Assembly: GCF_007748175.1 (NCBI RefSeq)
Contig: NZ_CP037422.1
Span: forward strand, 1,466,528 to 1,530,527
DNA length: 64,000 bases
DNA from: Gimesia aquarii
Lineage (GTDB): Bacteria; Planctomycetota; Planctomycetia; Planctomycetales; Planctomycetaceae
Direction of reading: 5' to 3'
Of this stretch, positions 8,903 to 20,400 are shown one piece after another. How positions within the stretch are numbered: position 1 is the first letter of the stretch; each line of letters starts with the position of its first letter. Below the pieces are notes generated by a model, which searched no databases, was not told where the DNA came from, and saw only the letters and a list, made by a program, of their open reading frames with translations. Position numbers and translations under genes: made by a program.

Positions 8903-9871
8903 CTATCTGCCAATATAATACATGCCTGGATCATCGATGATCCACTCGGTTGACCAGGTACGTCCATTGTCCTGATTGCAGACATTAAAGAAGGCGGTGT
9001 GAAATGACTGAATCCGGGTTCCATAAGGAAGATGTGAAGCAAAGCGATCAGCGGGAGTCAAAGGATCTACTCCTGGACTGGCGTAATAGTGCGTACGCCC
9101 ATCGGGAGTAAATGACATTCCGAGAGTCCACCACCCTGTTTGTTTGATTTCGGGGCCGATAAAATCCTGGCCCATTGTATCTGCTCGCACTACAAACATA
9201 GCGGAATCTTCACCGTTGGGACTGTCCGTTTTGCTATTAAACTGGATGAACATTCCCAGATAAATAGTTTCTATTTTTGTACTGTAACCACTGCTACGCG
9301 AAAAGAACCTACGTTTCGAACGGGAGCGTTTTGATTTCATGGGCGCTTTCACAGCAGCACGAAACCCAAATGAAGTGCCGGTTTTATCTTCCCACTCTTC
9401 AAAGGGTGGAATGTAAACACGTGTCACAACACTGGGAGAATAGCTTACTGAGATCATCGATCCTTGCATGATCAGGTCATCTTGATTACTACCGCGGCTA
9501 CCTTGCCCTGGAACTCCTGTATGAAGTGTTTTCAGCAACAAAGCACCTTTGCTGCCGGGAAGACCACCTGCAGGTGTGGGAATTCGTTGAATCACATCTG
9601 GTTGTCCGCGTTTGGCACTCTCAGTCCAAATACTATTTGTCGACTGACCTAATGGATAACGAGTCTGCTTATCGACATTGGTGCTACTTTTAGGAAGATT
9701 TGTGATGAACTCCCAGGATTCGTCTTCAAAGTCATCCCAGCATCCATCTACCCGTGTTCCCGTACCAGGGGTGACCTGAGCATGTAATTCAACGCCTGCT
9801 ATGAGAATAGAAGTTCCGGCAAGAAGAGCCAGACAGTATCTGGAGAAAAAACGATTCCATTGGAGAAACAT
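8903..9871 (-). CDS. secreted protein of unknown function
   Basis: The protein has 322 residues. The signal peptide covers about residues 1-31 (YCLALLAGTSILIAGVELHA, with an AHA/AQ-like cleavage site). The mature part contains a basic patch (KSKRSRSKRRFFSR, near residue 190) and many Trp/Tyr/Gly-rich strands, including GWWTLGMSFTPDGRTHYYAS near 240 and a C-terminal WIIDDPGMYYIGR. The overall look is a beta-sandwich resembling lectin/glucanase-like secreted proteins, but no catalytic motif is visible and no family could be named. It is followed by its own terminator, so it is probably monocistronic. Confidence 0.65.
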   Translation of the reverse strand: MFLQWNRFFSRYCLALLAGTSILIAGVELHAQVTPGTGTRVDGCWDDFEDESWEFITNLPKSSTNVDKQTRYPLGQSTNSIWTESAKRGQPDVIQRIPTPAGGLPGSKGALLLKTLHTGVPGQGSRGSNQDDLIMQGSMISVSYSPSVVTRVYIPPFEEWEDKTGTSFGFRAAVKAPMKSKRSRSKRRFFSRSSGYSTKIETIYLGMFIQFNSKTDSPNGEDSAMFVVRADTMGQDFIGPEIKQTGWWTLGMSFTPDGRTHYYASPGVDPLTPADRFASHLPYGTRIQSFHTAFFNVCNQDNGRTWSTEWIIDDPGMYYIGR

Positions 9872-10384
9872 GGTTTTCTGTCCCTGGTAATATGTGAAAA
9901 GAGAGGGAATAGGTTTTTAGACCCTGACATTAGGAGCACATTCGTGATAGTGGGGCAAAATTCCATCTCTGTTCAGTACAGCTTGCCCGCATTTATCGTA
10001 CTTATTGGAATTATCGGATAGATCGATAGAAATGATTCAAATTATCTTGATATGTTCGATTTGCTGTAAGGTCTTGCTTCGTCTCAATTTTAAGCATTTA
10101 TCTGTAAGGGAAAGTTCAAACCGACGTGCCGATTTTTAGTCGTAGCAAACATATAGTCTCTGCATTTTTCTTGTTTTAACTAACCCGCACACTTTCCTGC
10201 TTTCCTTTTTGAATTTAACGTGCTGAATTGGATTTCGAAAATGGAATCGCTAAGATGGCGATTTGGTTTTTGCACAGAATCGTGTTCTTAAGCCACGCTA
10301 AATTCTATAGCAAATCATTCATTTGAGGACCTCGTGCTAGTTTCTCAAATGACTCTCCAGAAGATTTATTATTTCGAGAACATA
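9872..10384 (+). other. intergenic region upstream of guaA
   Basis: About 510 bases between divergent genes with no convincing ORF. It should hold promoters for both the leftward secreted protein and guaA. A small hairpin (AATCGC at 10245-10250, GCGATT at 10258-10263) is followed by TGGTTTTTG and could be an attenuator-like element, but the stem is only 6 bp. No purine riboswitch core was recognised. Confidence 0.4.
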
Positions 10385-11983
10385 ATGACCAATCCCCATG
10401 TCACTGAGCAAGATGCTCTTTCTCAGAGTTTAATTAATACGAAACAAGAAGAACTCATTCTAGTCCTCGATTTTGGGTCTCAAACTGCCCAACTGATTAC
10501 CCGACGTGTACGTGAACAGAATGTTTTTAGCCAATTGGCTCGTCCCAATCTCTCTGCAGAGCGAATCAAAGAACTCAATCCGAAAGGGATTATTCTTTCT
10601 GGAGGACCGGCAAGTGTTTATGGAGAAAATGCCCCACAGGCCGACCCCGAAATTTTTAACCTCGGAATTCCTATTCTCGGTATCTGTTACGGAATGCAAC
10701 TTGTATGTGACTCGCAGGGGTGTGAAGTCAAAGGAGGCGCATCAAGAGAATTCGGTCGAACACCTTGTACTGTGAGTGACCACTCTAACTTATTCTCAGG
10801 CGTACCCTCGCATTTTGTTGCCTGGATGAGTCATGGAGATCAAGTTGAAAATCTAAGTGAACAATTTTCCTCTCTGGCCTCGACGGAAACTTGCCGATTT
10901 GCAGCAGTGAAACATCATAGTAAGCCCCTGTTTGGTCTTCAGTTCCATCCCGAGGTAACACATACTGAATTTGGTGGAGCGCTTTTAGCTAACTTTGTTC
11001 AAAAAGTGTGTGGGTGTAAGGGAACATGGAAGATCTCTAATTTAATAGAGCAGGAAGTGGAATCCATCCGTGATCGGGTTGGTGATCAACGCGTCATTTG
11101 TGGATTATCAGGAGGTGTGGATTCTTCGGTGGTTGCAGCGTTATTATATCGCGCAATCGGTTCTCAATTATCGTGTATCTTTGTTGATAATGGATTATTG
11201 AGAAAGGGGGAAGCCGATGAAGTTTCTCATCGTTTTGGAGAACATTTTAAAACCGATTTACATGTGGTAGATGCACGGCAATTATTTTTATCTGAATTAG
11301 CAGGTGTTTCAGATCCTCAGGAAAAGCGGAAAATAATCGGCAGACTCTTCATTGAAGTTTTTCAAAAGGAAGCTGCATCCATTGAGAATGCTCACTTTCT
11401 CGCACAAGGAACACTCTATCCTGACGTGATCGAATCTGGTGCCAATCCAGATGGACCTGCCGCGACAATTAAGTCCCATCATAATGTGGGGGGGTTACCT
11501 GAAAAACTGGGATTCGAACTGATTGAACCATTACGCGAACTGTTTAAAGACGAAGTTCGGGAAATGGGTCATGAGCTTGGATTACCAGACGATTTGATTT
11601 ACAGACATCCCTTTCCCGGGCCAGGTTTAGCTGTACGATGCCTGGGAGAAGTGACGGAAGAACGTTTGAACGTGCTGAGAGAAGCAGATTTGATTGTGAT
11701 TGAAGAGCTGCATAAGGCAAACCTGTATCGAAAGACCAAACAGGCTTTTGCCGTCTTACTTCCTATTCGATCTGTCGGCGTGATGGGGGATGGGCGAACT
11801 TATGAGGATGTCGCAGCAATTCGCGCTGTCGAAACAGACGATTTCATGACTGCTAACTGGTCCCCTTTGCCCCATGACGTTCTGGAAAGAATGTCGACCA
11901 GAATAACGAATAATGTACGGGGAATTAACCGTGTGGTTTATGACATCAGCTCAAAACCACCTAGCACGATTGAGTGGGAGTAA
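10385..11983 (+). CDS. guaA: GMP synthase (glutamine-hydrolysing)
   Basis: The protein is about 532 residues from the ATG at 10385. The frame is open back to 10334, but the extra 17 residues are not part of the family. The class I glutamine amidotransferase domain comes first: [14 protein letters not shown], the nucleophile loop [12 protein letters not shown] and the [11 protein letters not shown]is/Glu pair. It is followed by the ATP pyrophosphatase domain with the PP-loop [14 protein letters not shown] and the C-terminal dimerisation domain ([12 protein letters not shown] through [11 protein letters not shown]). It converts XMP to GMP with glutamine and ATP in the cytoplasm. The length is normal and all catalytic motifs are intact. 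No purine gene is adjacent. Confidence 0.97.
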   Translation: MTNPHVTEQDALSQSLINTKQEELILVLDFGSQTAQLITRRVREQNVFSQLARPNLSAERIKELNPKGIILSGGPASVYGENAPQADPEIFNLGIPILGICYGMQLVCDSQGCEVKGGASREFGRTPCTVSDHSNLFSGVPSHFVAWMSHGDQVENLSEQFSSLASTETCRFAAVKHHSKPLFGLQFHPEVTHTEFGGALLANFVQKVCGCKGTWKISNLIEQEVESIRDRVGDQRVICGLSGGVDSSVVAALLYRAIGSQLSCIFVDNGLLRKGEADEVSHRFGEHFKTDLHVVDARQLFLSELAGVSDPQEKRKIIGRLFIEVFQKEAASIENAHFLAQGTLYPDVIESGANPDGPAATIKSHHNVGGLPEKLGFELIEPLRELFKDEVREMGHELGLPDDLIYRHPFPGPGLAVRCLGEVTEERLNVLREADLIVIEELHKANLYRKTKQAFAVLLPIRSVGVMGDGRTYEDVAAIRAVETDDFMTANWSPLPHDVLERMSTRITNNVRGINRVVYDISSKPPSTIEWE

Positions 11984-12179
11984 TGTCGCTTAAGTTCCTT
12001 TTTTGTTCTCTTGAAAGCGAATGGAACGTCGTAGTTAACTTTGTCATCAGCGATAAGGTTTTCTGATTAGGGGTAAATGCCCTTGATTTTGGGTATGATC
12101 CGGGTATGCTGGATTCATTCGTTAACATTCTTTATAATTTGTGTGGTTTGATTCAGAGGTTTGATACCCTGTATTCAAT

Positions 12180-12212
12180 GCAGCTCTTTTAAGGTCAAAA
12201 AAGAGGGCTGCT
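12180..12212 (+). other. imperfect hairpin in the leader of the dehydrogenase gene
   Basis: GCAGCTCTTTT and AAAAGAGGGCTGC can pair with a two-base bulge across a 9-base loop. The structure ends 60 bases before the ATG of the dehydrogenase-cytochrome gene and about 200 bases after guaA. It may be a leader structure or a weak guaA terminator; the following bases are pyrimidine-rich but contain no clean T run. Confidence 0.3.
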
Positions 12213-12272
12213 CCCTCCTTCGGTTTCCTTCCTGATCTGTATCGTACTATTTGACATAGAAAGTCGGAAAAA

Positions 12273-15200
12273 ATGAGTTCGGTTCCTAAGAGCAAATTGC
12301 TTTGTCTGGCTGTGATTTGTTGCTCAAGTATTGTGTTGCTGACAAGCCATCATGAATCATCGGTCATTGCTCAAAAACCATTGGCCAATGAAGGTGATTT
12401 AGCCAAGCGTTTGAAGCGAATTCCCGCCACGTCTCCTAAAGAATCTTTAAAAGGATTTCAGTTGGAGCACGGTTTTCAGTTGGAATTAGTGGCTGCTGAA
12501 CCCGACGTGATGGACCCTGTTGACGCCTGTTTCGATGAAAACGGGCAAATGTATGTTGCCGAAATGCGGGGGTATCCATATCTGCCTGAGCAGCGTCCCG
12601 ATTATATTTCTGGTCCCGTCAGGAAGAATGCTGGTGTCATTCGATTATTAAAAGACACCAATGGAGATGGGAAGATGAATGAAAGTTTCGTCTTCGCAGA
12701 CACGATTACCTGGCCGACTTCGGTTTGTTGTTTTGATGGCGGAGTCTTCGTAATTGCACCGCCAAATATTTATTACTTTAAAGATACCGACGGTGATCAC
12801 AAAGCCGATATCAGAGAAACTGTTTTTACGGGACTACCAACCAAAAACGTACAGGGTCTAGCCAATAATTTGAAATGGGGATTAGATAATCATATCTATT
12901 TTGCCGGGGGAACGAATGGTGGTTCGATTTTAAAAGATGGTAAAGAAGTAATTCCATCGGGACGTCGTGACCTGAAATTAAATCCAAAGACTCGTAAGCT
13001 GGAAGCCATTTCTGGTGGTTCTCAGTTTGGTCATTCAATGGATGATTGGGGAAATCGTTTTGTATGCAGCAATAGCAATCATATTCAGCACGTTATCTTT
13101 CCCAGTCATTATTTAAAGCGAAACGCTTATTTGGCTGTTCCCAGTGTTTTGCGGACCGCCGCCCGTAGAGGTGCCGCGGCACCTGTTTTTCGTCGTAGTC
13201 CTCCGGAGCCATACCGAGAAGTTCGGACTGCCCGTCGGGCCGCGGATCCTAATTTTCGAAAGCGTCTCTCTCCAACCGAGTTAGTAGCGACTGGTTTCTT
13301 TACCTCTGCTACAGGGGTCACCATATACCGTGGTAGTGCCTATCCAAAAGCGTTTCAGGGAAATGCCTTTATTGGTGATGTGGGCGGAAACCTGATTCAT
13401 CGTAAAACAATGGATTCTAAGGGCGCGACATATATAGCAACGCGTGCTGATGAGCAGACAGAGTTCGTGACATCGAAAGATAACTGGTTTCGACCTGTTA
13501 ACTTTGTCAATGCTCCTGATGGGACACTTTGGGTACTCGATATGTACCGCGAGACGATCGAGCATCCTTTTTCAATACCGGAAGACATTAAACGTCATCT
13601 GGATTTGGAAAGTGGTTTCGACCGCGGACGCATTTATCGCTTGGTTCATCCAGAAGGGAATCAATTCAGAGTTCAAAAATTAGGCAAGATGCCCATCGAT
13701 CAACTGGTTAAGCAATTGGATTCACCTAATAGCTGGAACCGAGAAACGGCACAGCGTTTAATCTGGGAACGTCAGGATCAGGCAGCAATCTCAAATTTAC
13801 AGCACCTGTTTCGATCTTCAACACAACCATTGGGGCGCTTACATGCTTTGTGGACTTTGGATGGTTTGAACGCGTTGACTTCAGAAATACTAAAACAGGC
13901 ATTAAAGGACCCTGTTCCCGGGATTCGAGAGCAAGCTATCCGGCTCTCAGAAAAATATGTTGAAAAAGACTCTGAACTGGCACAAATCGTGTTGGAACTC
14001 ACGAGCGATCCGGATTATCGGGTTCAATTGCAATTGGCCTTTTCATTAGGAGAATTTAACAATCAAACAGCAATCGCTGGTTTAACGAAATTAGTAGATT
14101 CCAAAAATTTTGATAGTGATATGAAGATGGCGGTCCTCACCTCTTCCTCAAAGATTGCGGGGCCTTTGTCGATTAGTTTTCTTAAGAAGTCACCAGAAAC
14201 GCAGTCAGGAAACCAAGGCTCTCTGATTACAGAATTATTGATGATTGCAGGTGCTAAAAAAGAAACAGACGACGCTTTAGCTGTGCTGTCATTTATTTCA
14301 GATGATTCTATTTCGTTACAGTCGAAGCAAAAGATTTTAGGTGCCTTGGGTAGAGGGCTCGTGCGAAGAGGGGCCTCACTCGCCAGCTTGCTTAATGACA
14401 GCAAACTTGACGTTGATGTCAAGGAACGATTTAGTAAAACGATTGCTGATGCGGTTCGAACGGTCGAGGATGAAGACAAACCGGTTGCTAAACGGGTAGC
14501 CGCTGTCAAGCTACTCGGATTCATTGATTATAGCGTGGCTGGTAAAGTTCTGTCTGAGGTCCTGAATCCTAGATCATCGCCTAAAATCCAACTGGCTGCT
14601 GTCGAAGCGTTATCCCGGATGAGACACAATGATGTGAGTGCTGCTCTATTGCAGAACTGGTCTGGATTCAGTCCAGCCGTTCGTTCGGAAGTGGTTGATG
14701 CCTTGTTGGGATCATCAGAGAGGATCGACAGTTTGTTGATCGCAATCAAAGAAAAGCGGGTGAAACTCAACGAGATTTCTCGCGATAAAAAAGATTTGCT
14801 GATGAATCACCCCAATCAAAAAATTCGAAAACAAGCCCGAAAAGTACTGGGTAATGAAGTCAACAGTGATCGTGCCAAGATTGTGCTTGCTTATGAAGCT
14901 GCCTTAGAATTAAAGGGAGATGTAGAGGCAGGTAAGAAGGTCTACCTCAAAAACTGTGCATCCTGTCATAAAGTGGGTGACCAGGGGCATAATGTAGGCC
15001 CTAATCTGGCAACAACGAAAAATAAGTCGAATAATGATTTGTTGATTGCGATTCTGGATCCCAGTCGTGAAGCCCAATCAAATTACAATACTTACACGAT
15101 TGTTACTGAACAGGGCAAACTCTTCACAGGGATTATTGCTGCAGAAACGGCGACGAGTTATACAATTCGAAGAGCAGAAGGTAAAGAAGATATTATTTTA

Positions 15201-15335
15201 CGAAATAACATCGATACATTGCTTTCCAACGGAATCTCGTTAATGCCTAACGGGCTTGAGAAGGAGATTAATCAGCAGCAGATGGCAGATTTACTACAGT
15301 ATATCAAGACTTTGGAAGCTCCTCTGAAAAAGTAA
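12273..15335 (+). CDS. PVC-type dehydrogenase-HEAT-haem-binding protein
   Basis: The protein has 1020 residues. The signal peptide is at about 1-32 ([15 protein letters not shown]). A six-bladed propeller of the PVC putative membrane-bound dehydrogenase type spans about 50-450, with [20 protein letters not shown] and strands such as [17 protein letters not shown] and [24 protein letters not shown]-like helical repeats fill 460-860. The C terminus is a planctomycete haem-binding domain with CASCH at residues 895-899, followed by [11 protein letters not shown] and the family segment [19 protein letters not shown]. It probably oxidises a sugar or alcohol outside the cytoplasm and passes electrons to the covalent haem; the substrate is unknown. 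A strong terminator follows. Confidence 0.9.
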   Translation: MSSVPKSKLLCLAVICCSSIVLLTSHHESSVIAQKPLANEGDLAKRLKRIPATSPKESLKGFQLEHGFQLELVAAEPDVMDPVDACFDENGQMYVAEMRGYPYLPEQRPDYISGPVRKNAGVIRLLKDTNGDGKMNESFVFADTITWPTSVCCFDGGVFVIAPPNIYYFKDTDGDHKADIRETVFTGLPTKNVQGLANNLKWGLDNHIYFAGGTNGGSILKDGKEVIPSGRRDLKLNPKTRKLEAISGGSQFGHSMDDWGNRFVCSNSNHIQHVIFPSHYLKRNAYLAVPSVLRTAARRGAAAPVFRRSPPEPYREVRTARRAADPNFRKRLSPTELVATGFFTSATGVTIYRGSAYPKAFQGNAFIGDVGGNLIHRKTMDSKGATYIATRADEQTEFVTSKDNWFRPVNFVNAPDGTLWVLDMYRETIEHPFSIPEDIKRHLDLESGFDRGRIYRLVHPEGNQFRVQKLGKMPIDQLVKQLDSPNSWNRETAQRLIWERQDQAAISNLQHLFRSSTQPLGRLHALWTLDGLNALTSEILKQALKDPVPGIREQAIRLSEKYVEKDSELAQIVLELTSDPDYRVQLQLAFSLGEFNNQTAIAGLTKLVDSKNFDSDMKMAVLTSSSKIAGPLSISFLKKSPETQSGNQGSLITELLMIAGAKKETDDALAVLSFISDDSISLQSKQKILGALGRGLVRRGASLASLLNDSKLDVDVKERFSKTIADAVRTVEDEDKPVAKRVAAVKLLGFIDYSVAGKVLSEVLNPRSSPKIQLAAVEALSRMRHNDVSAALLQNWSGFSPAVRSEVVDALLGSSERIDSLLIAIKEKRVKLNEISRDKKDLLMNHPNQKIRKQARKVLGNEVNSDRAKIVLAYEAALELKGDVEAGKKVYLKNCASCHKVGDQGHNVGPNLATTKNKSNNDLLIAILDPSREAQSNYNTYTIVTEQGKLFTGIIAAETATSYTIRRAEGKEDIILRNNIDTLLSNGISLMPNGLEKEINQQQMADLLQYIKTLEAPLKK

Positions 15336-15361
15336 CGGTAAACCTTTAGCTACTACATGCT

Positions 15362-15395
15362 AAAAGCCCTCTTAGAACATTCTAAGAGGGCTTTT
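15362..15395. terminator. bidirectional terminator between convergent genes
   Basis: Perfect 15-bp inverted repeat (left arm 15362-15376, right arm 15381-15395, loop ACAT), with A-rich start and T-rich end, so it can act on both strands. It lies 27 bases after the dehydrogenase-cytochrome stop and 29 bases before the stop of the leftward porin gene. Confidence 0.9.
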
Positions 15396-15423
15396 CTTTA
15401 TTTAATATTCAGACGAGAATATT

Positions 15424-16623
15424 TCACCAATCCATCCCCAGGGTGATAGACCCCCCGAGCAGACTCAGGTCACCTGATTCGCTGGCAGCCGAGCCAGCTC
15501 CATTCCACCACATGCCATCCCAGGCAGCTCGTACCCAGACGAGCGCGCCGGTTTGTAGTACAAAATCTGCTTGTGCACCTACTTGGAGCTCAACGATACT
15601 CAATGACTTTTTATTATCAGTTTGTGCTACTGCGACAGTAGGGCCAGGGGTTCTGTCTTCTGCAGAGTATTTTGATCTTCCCCACAAGGCGGAATATTTT
15701 ACGCTGGAAATTAAGGACACACTGGATGTTCCCTTGGAACGTCTATCAAAAAGTCCCAGAGGACGTCGTGCTTCACCAAAGATCACCAAACCGTTTCCGT
15801 CAAATCGGTGCCCTACATCCGAAGATACGGGAGCACCACTTGCAGTACCCACTGCACGATATGTTTGACTGACTGAAGCGTGACGGTAACCACCGCCGAA
15901 TGTTGTTTGCCAGCGCTCAAAGTTCAGTTCCTGACTCATATCCACATCAATTGTGTATAATTTCAGGTTACTGGATGTGCTGATGAAATCGCCTGCTTGA
16001 CCACCGGCTCGTAATCCTCCAGTAACTGTTTGTGTGGGAAGACCATTAAAGAAGATAAAGTTGTTGGGAGAAGTTGCTCCGTTACTAGAATTATCTTCAA
16101 GTTGGAACCAACGGACTTGTGCACTGAGTCCTTCATTATCAATAACTCCGAGATTGATACGAGGTGCAGTTTGATAATTATAAGGGAAATCATTTGAGGT
16201 GGTTATCGTGGTCATTCCGGATTGATCTTCAGTAAAGAAAGCAGTGTCAGTATCAAAACCAGGTTTTAGAAAGACTGCTGCGGCTCCGGCAACAATTCCT
16301 AAACGCTCGTAAGAAGTGTCATCTAGATAGGGGTCTTCAATCCAGTCGCCCTGAGTATATTCTTCTACAGGTCCATAGTACTCTTCATTACCATAATTAT
16401 CTGGCATGGCAATGGGAGCTAAATCGGAAGTCCGCGGTGACGCTGGTGCAAATGAAACGGCGTCAACGTTTGACTCAAAATCATCCGAGGCATTTGAAAT
16501 TCTGAAGACTCCTTCAGATTCATTTGATGGTTCGACAGGAAAATCTGATTGAGAATAAAGTGCCTGTGATGGAAGGCAGCAGATTCCCGCAATTATCAAG
16601 CCAACGAATCCGTTCGTTCTCAT
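15424..16623 (-). CDS. Lpg1974-type outer membrane beta-barrel protein
   Basis: The protein has 399 residues. The signal peptide is at about 1-24. An acidic, low-complexity linker (roughly 25-105) precedes the barrel. The barrel has alternating strands with many aromatic girdle residues (YNYQTAPRINLGVIDNEGLSAQVRWFQLEDN; FERWQTTFGGGYRHASVSQTYRAVG) and ends in SITLGMDW, a terminal aromatic residue typical of outer membrane insertion signals. It resembles the Lpg1974 pore-forming family that is common in planctomycetes. A porin or structural role in the outer membrane is inferred. Monocistronic, with a shared terminator downstream. Confidence 0.75.
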   Translation of the reverse strand: MRTNGFVGLIIAGICCLPSQALYSQSDFPVEPSNESEGVFRISNASDDFESNVDAVSFAPASPRTSDLAPIAMPDNYGNEEYYGPVEEYTQGDWIEDPYLDDTSYERLGIVAGAAAVFLKPGFDTDTAFFTEDQSGMTTITTSNDFPYNYQTAPRINLGVIDNEGLSAQVRWFQLEDNSSNGATSPNNFIFFNGLPTQTVTGGLRAGGQAGDFISTSSNLKLYTIDVDMSQELNFERWQTTFGGGYRHASVSQTYRAVGTASGAPVSSDVGHRFDGNGLVIFGEARRPLGLFDRRSKGTSSVSLISSVKYSALWGRSKYSAEDRTPGPTVAVAQTDNKKSLSIVELQVGAQADFVLQTGALVWVRAAWDGMWWNGAGSAASESGDLSLLGGSITLGMDW

Positions 16624-16856
16624 AGCCTAATCTCTCCATTTCAGTTCAATAGAGTCTTTTATGATCCCTATGACTGAAAGATGCTAATTAAAAACTAACC
16701 CCTCCAACAAAGCACATTTTTTAGAATTCAGAGTGCCTTGTTCGTAAGTACAGCAGCAGGTGGGGGCTATATAAATAACCCGTTGTCATAATTGATCGGC
16801 TCGCTATTGCCCAGAAGACCATTAAAAACGGCATATCTTGAAAAAACAGAACAATT

Positions 16857-16900
16857 TTTGATTTAGCAAGATATGTATGTATAGTTTGATTTAGCAAGAT
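16857..16900. repeat. direct repeat of TTTGATTTAGCAAGAT
   Basis: Two exact 16-base copies start 28 bases apart (16857 and 16885). The first also forms one arm of a 9-bp inverted repeat with 16832-16840. Spacing of near three helical turns would place both on one DNA face, as in a paired regulator site. Which divergent gene it serves is unknown. Confidence 0.45.
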
Positions 16901-17282
16901 CCCCTTCACAATTCGGAGATCTATTTCGGTATGATACCCGCTAAGATCTTTCTGGAAAATAAGTTGTGTCTATCAAAAAATTTAAGAAATGCTGCTGACT
17001 GAAAATGTTTCAATGTTAGTTTTGAGGATGTCATTCGTCTGTACTGTGATATTTTCGAATTGCGAACAGAATTGAAGATCAAGATTCAAAGACTCTTTAG
17101 CTTTCATTCATGTGGATGATTCACTGTTTTTGGGTTACATGTATGATTGTTACAAGTGGAATCTAGTAGTTATATTTTGCCTATTTTGTGCAATTTTCTT
17201 TGACATCGGTTCAGAGTAGTTTTTAGCATCAGAGACTGCGTTTCTGTATTTGTGTAGAAGCATCTTGAAATGAATTAGTGAT

Positions 17283-17329
17283 CAAACGTTTGTTCTCAAG
17301 TTTGACATTGTTTCAAACGGAATTATTAA
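17283..17329 (+). promoter_or_regulatory. candidate promoter with flanking operator-like palindromes
   Basis: TTGACA (17302-17307) and TATTAA (17324-17329) have a 16-base spacer, about 130 bases before the start codon of the giant gene. A perfect palindrome CAAACGTTTG (17283-17292) and an inverted repeat GTTTGA/TCAAAC (17300-17305 and 17313-17318) share the CAAAC half-site and surround the -35 element. A repressor or activator site is inferred. Confidence 0.35.
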
Positions 17330-17462
17330 AATCTGAGAATCACAACTAACTATAGAACATATTGGCATTTGGATTTGTTGTAAAAGCGTGAGTGTGGTAG
17401 TGATATCGCTCTTAATTCGCATTAAAATGCCATAGTAAATTAGAGTTTATGGGAGACAGCAG

Positions 17463-20400
17463 ATGTTACTGACATCTTGGGTTGAGTCGATGCGAGTTGC
17501 GTTCGAGAAAAGCCGCAAGGCAACTTTAAATCCTCGTCGCCGACTTCAGCTTCGAAGTGTTCCTTCTTCAGCACGTCAGAAAATTCAGCGCAAGGTTGCG
17601 ATCGAGCAACTAGAAGACCGAACACTTCTGACATCGCTAATCATCAATCAGCTTACCCCTGGTCTGGGAGTGACGCTTGACAATTCCGTTTTGGACCCAG
17701 ATGCAGATGGCGTCTCGAATTTTGACTCGATTATATTTGAAGATCTGACATTCGATGCAACTTCAGGCGCGGGTGTCTCAATCGATCTTGATAATTTGAC
17801 ATTTAGTGATCCTTTCACAATTTTGTTTGATAATGTTTCCATTTCTTCCACCGCTGGAGTTGGAATCGATATTGAGCTTTCCAATCTATTAGTGGATACG
17901 ATTGCCGTTGATAGTTCGACCATTACGGGAGGGGTGGGAAATGCTTTTAATGTTGATCTTACTAATGTAACACTCAATGAGTTTAACGTCATTGACTCTA
18001 CTTTGTCCGGTCAGTTAGGCGCTGGCATTACGGCTGCCGTCAACGCTTCGGTTGTTGAAGAGACTTCTGTGCGGCGTTCGACAATTGATGGTGTTTCTAT
18101 CGACGTGACCAATGGGTCGGTTTTGCGTCATACGACAATGGCTGACAATACCATTTCAGGTACATCTGGAGATGATGGTGTCAGTGTCAATATTATTGAT
18201 TCTCTTGCTGAGGAATTACGGCTCACCAATAACAACAGTATTCAAGGTGTCGCAATCAATGTCGATGATACTGCTGCTGGTGGTGCTGCTTTGTTAACAG
18301 AGTTGTTCTTACATAGCAATATCATTACCGGCAACACTGTTGGCGATGGTGTTCGAATTGATTTGAACAATGTTGACTTGTTTGCTTCAATTACTGAAAA
18401 CTCCATTACCGCAAATTCTGGCCACGGGATTGTATTTGACCAGACCGACGGCGACTTGAGTGGTGATATCTCTGATAACGTGATCGCCAATAACACAGGT
18501 CACGGTATTTTCTTCACTCCGACTACGACGAATCCTCCTCCAACTGGTGATGGTGCGCCAGGTGTTCCTCCTTTTGCGGGAGTACCTGGTCCAACTGACA
18601 AAATTGACTTTGCTGCCCCTCGAAATGAAGTTCAGCTTATTTCGTTTGCTGGTAATCCCTCTGGTGGAACATATACCATTTCTTATACAGGTGGAAATGG
18701 AATTACGGAAACGACTGCGGGAATTCTTTCCACTGCAACTGCCGCTCAAGTAAAAGCGGCAATGGTAGCTGCCTTCAGTGAAATTGGTGTTGGCGATATT
18801 CTGATAAACGGAAATTTTCAAGATGGATTTGAAGTTGAATTTGTCAATAGTTTGAGTGGAATGAATGTGAATCCATTCACTGTCGATACAAGTGGATTTA
18901 CTGGTTTTCCTGCGAGTGTCACCATCACTGCATCTACGGTTGGGAATCAGAGCGAAATACAAAATCTTGAAGTTTTAGATGTATTCGGCAATCCTGCCAT
19001 TCCTACGTTCGGTACTTTTCAACTTACGTTTTTTGGGCAAACGGTTACTTTACCATTTACTGACGCAGATCCAACAAATCCTAACGCAGAAATTAATATT
19101 GCTGCTGCATTGAATTTCATTGCCAACTCTTTAGGTTTTACTGGTACTCCCATTGACGTTGTTAGTACAGGAACCGGTTTTGATATTATTTTTCTTGACT
19201 CCGGAACATTACATGATTTTGATATCCCACCAATTACAGTAGATGCTGCGGGATTACGGCTGTTTGTAAACGTCGTTCAAGGTCCTCCAGAGGTCAATCC
19301 AAACAAGCCACCCTCTCAGACAATCCTCTTTCAAGATGTGTTTGGGAATACTGTTACTCCCACCGGTGGTTCATTCCGACTGACATTTCAAGGAGAAACT
19401 ACAGGCGATATAGCTGTAGATCCTGATCCAGCGATTACTGCAGCAAATATTGACGCTGCATTGCAGGCACTGCCTTCAGCCACAACGAGGACAGGTATCG
19501 AAGGTGACTTCATAGTGACTGGCGATTTTACAAATGGTTTTGTTGTGGAATTCAATGAAATTCAACACCTGGCTATTATCGGTTCAAACTTACCTACTTT
19601 TGGTAGCTTCCAACTGACATTCCTGGGGCAATCAGTCACCTTACCTTTTAGCGCTGCAATAGCTAACCCTGCTTCTGCAGCAACGATAGAGCTTGCCTTA
19701 AACCAAATCGCCAGTAATTTAGGTTTTGGACTGAATCCAGTTAGTGTTGTTGTCAATGGAAATGGATTTGATGTCATTTTCTTGGATTCTGGCACCTTGG
19801 CTAATGTCGACATTCCTCAGATTACGACAGATGCTTCGGGGCTTAGATTTGATGTTGTGATCACCGAATTCACAACCGGTGCTGGCAATACGGATGAGCA
19901 ACAATTATTGAGATTTGTAGATTCATCTGGTTTAGCTTTTCCATTTACTTTTGATGTGAATGGCACAGATATTATTGACGCTCCTGCAGGACCTTCATTT
20001 ACATTGACATTTCAAGGAGAAACTACAGCAGGCATAACTATCGGCGCAACACCTGCTGAAACGATAACCAATATTGAAAATGCGTTAGAAGCTCTACCAT
20101 CGGCTGTAGACCCCGATAGTTTCATTGTGACAGGTAACTTTACTGCTGGTTTTTTGATTACATTTCAGGGTGATTTCGCCGCACTAAATGTACCACTCAT
20201 ACAAGCCAATGTTTTTCCGGTAGACGTAGAACCTTCTACACGGCTTGGTAATTTCGTTATTGATAATGTGAACCTCATTACGGGTGATGTGCTTTCAGGG
20301 CCTCTTGAGCCATTTGTAGACGTAGTGCCATCAACCACACAAGATGGAATTGGGGTTAATGAAGTTCAGACGATTTCGATTCCCAATAATCCTGGAGGTG

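Larger units (their letters stand above)
16624..17462 (+). other. 839-base AT-rich intergenic region before the giant gene
   Basis: A long region between the divergent porin and giant-protein genes with no credible ORF. It holds a 16-base direct repeat (16857-16872 and 16885-16900), an inverted repeat CATATCTTG/CAAGATATG (16832-16840 and 16867-16875), and a promoter-like TTGACA flanked by CAAAC-type inverted repeats near 17283-17329. The length and repeats suggest a regulated promoter with a long leader. Confidence 0.5.

Noticed and set aside
12273..15335. Separate genes for the dehydrogenase and cytochrome parts
   Set aside because: One open frame covers both, and the fusion with HEAT repeats is the normal planctomycete architecture.
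15443..15868. 141-codon frame opposite the porin gene
   Set aside because: Antisense shadow of a well-supported beta-barrel protein; Pro/Ser-rich with no recognisable motif.
16857..16900. Direct repeats as part of a CRISPR array
   Set aside because: Only two copies with a 12-base gap and no cas genes in the window.
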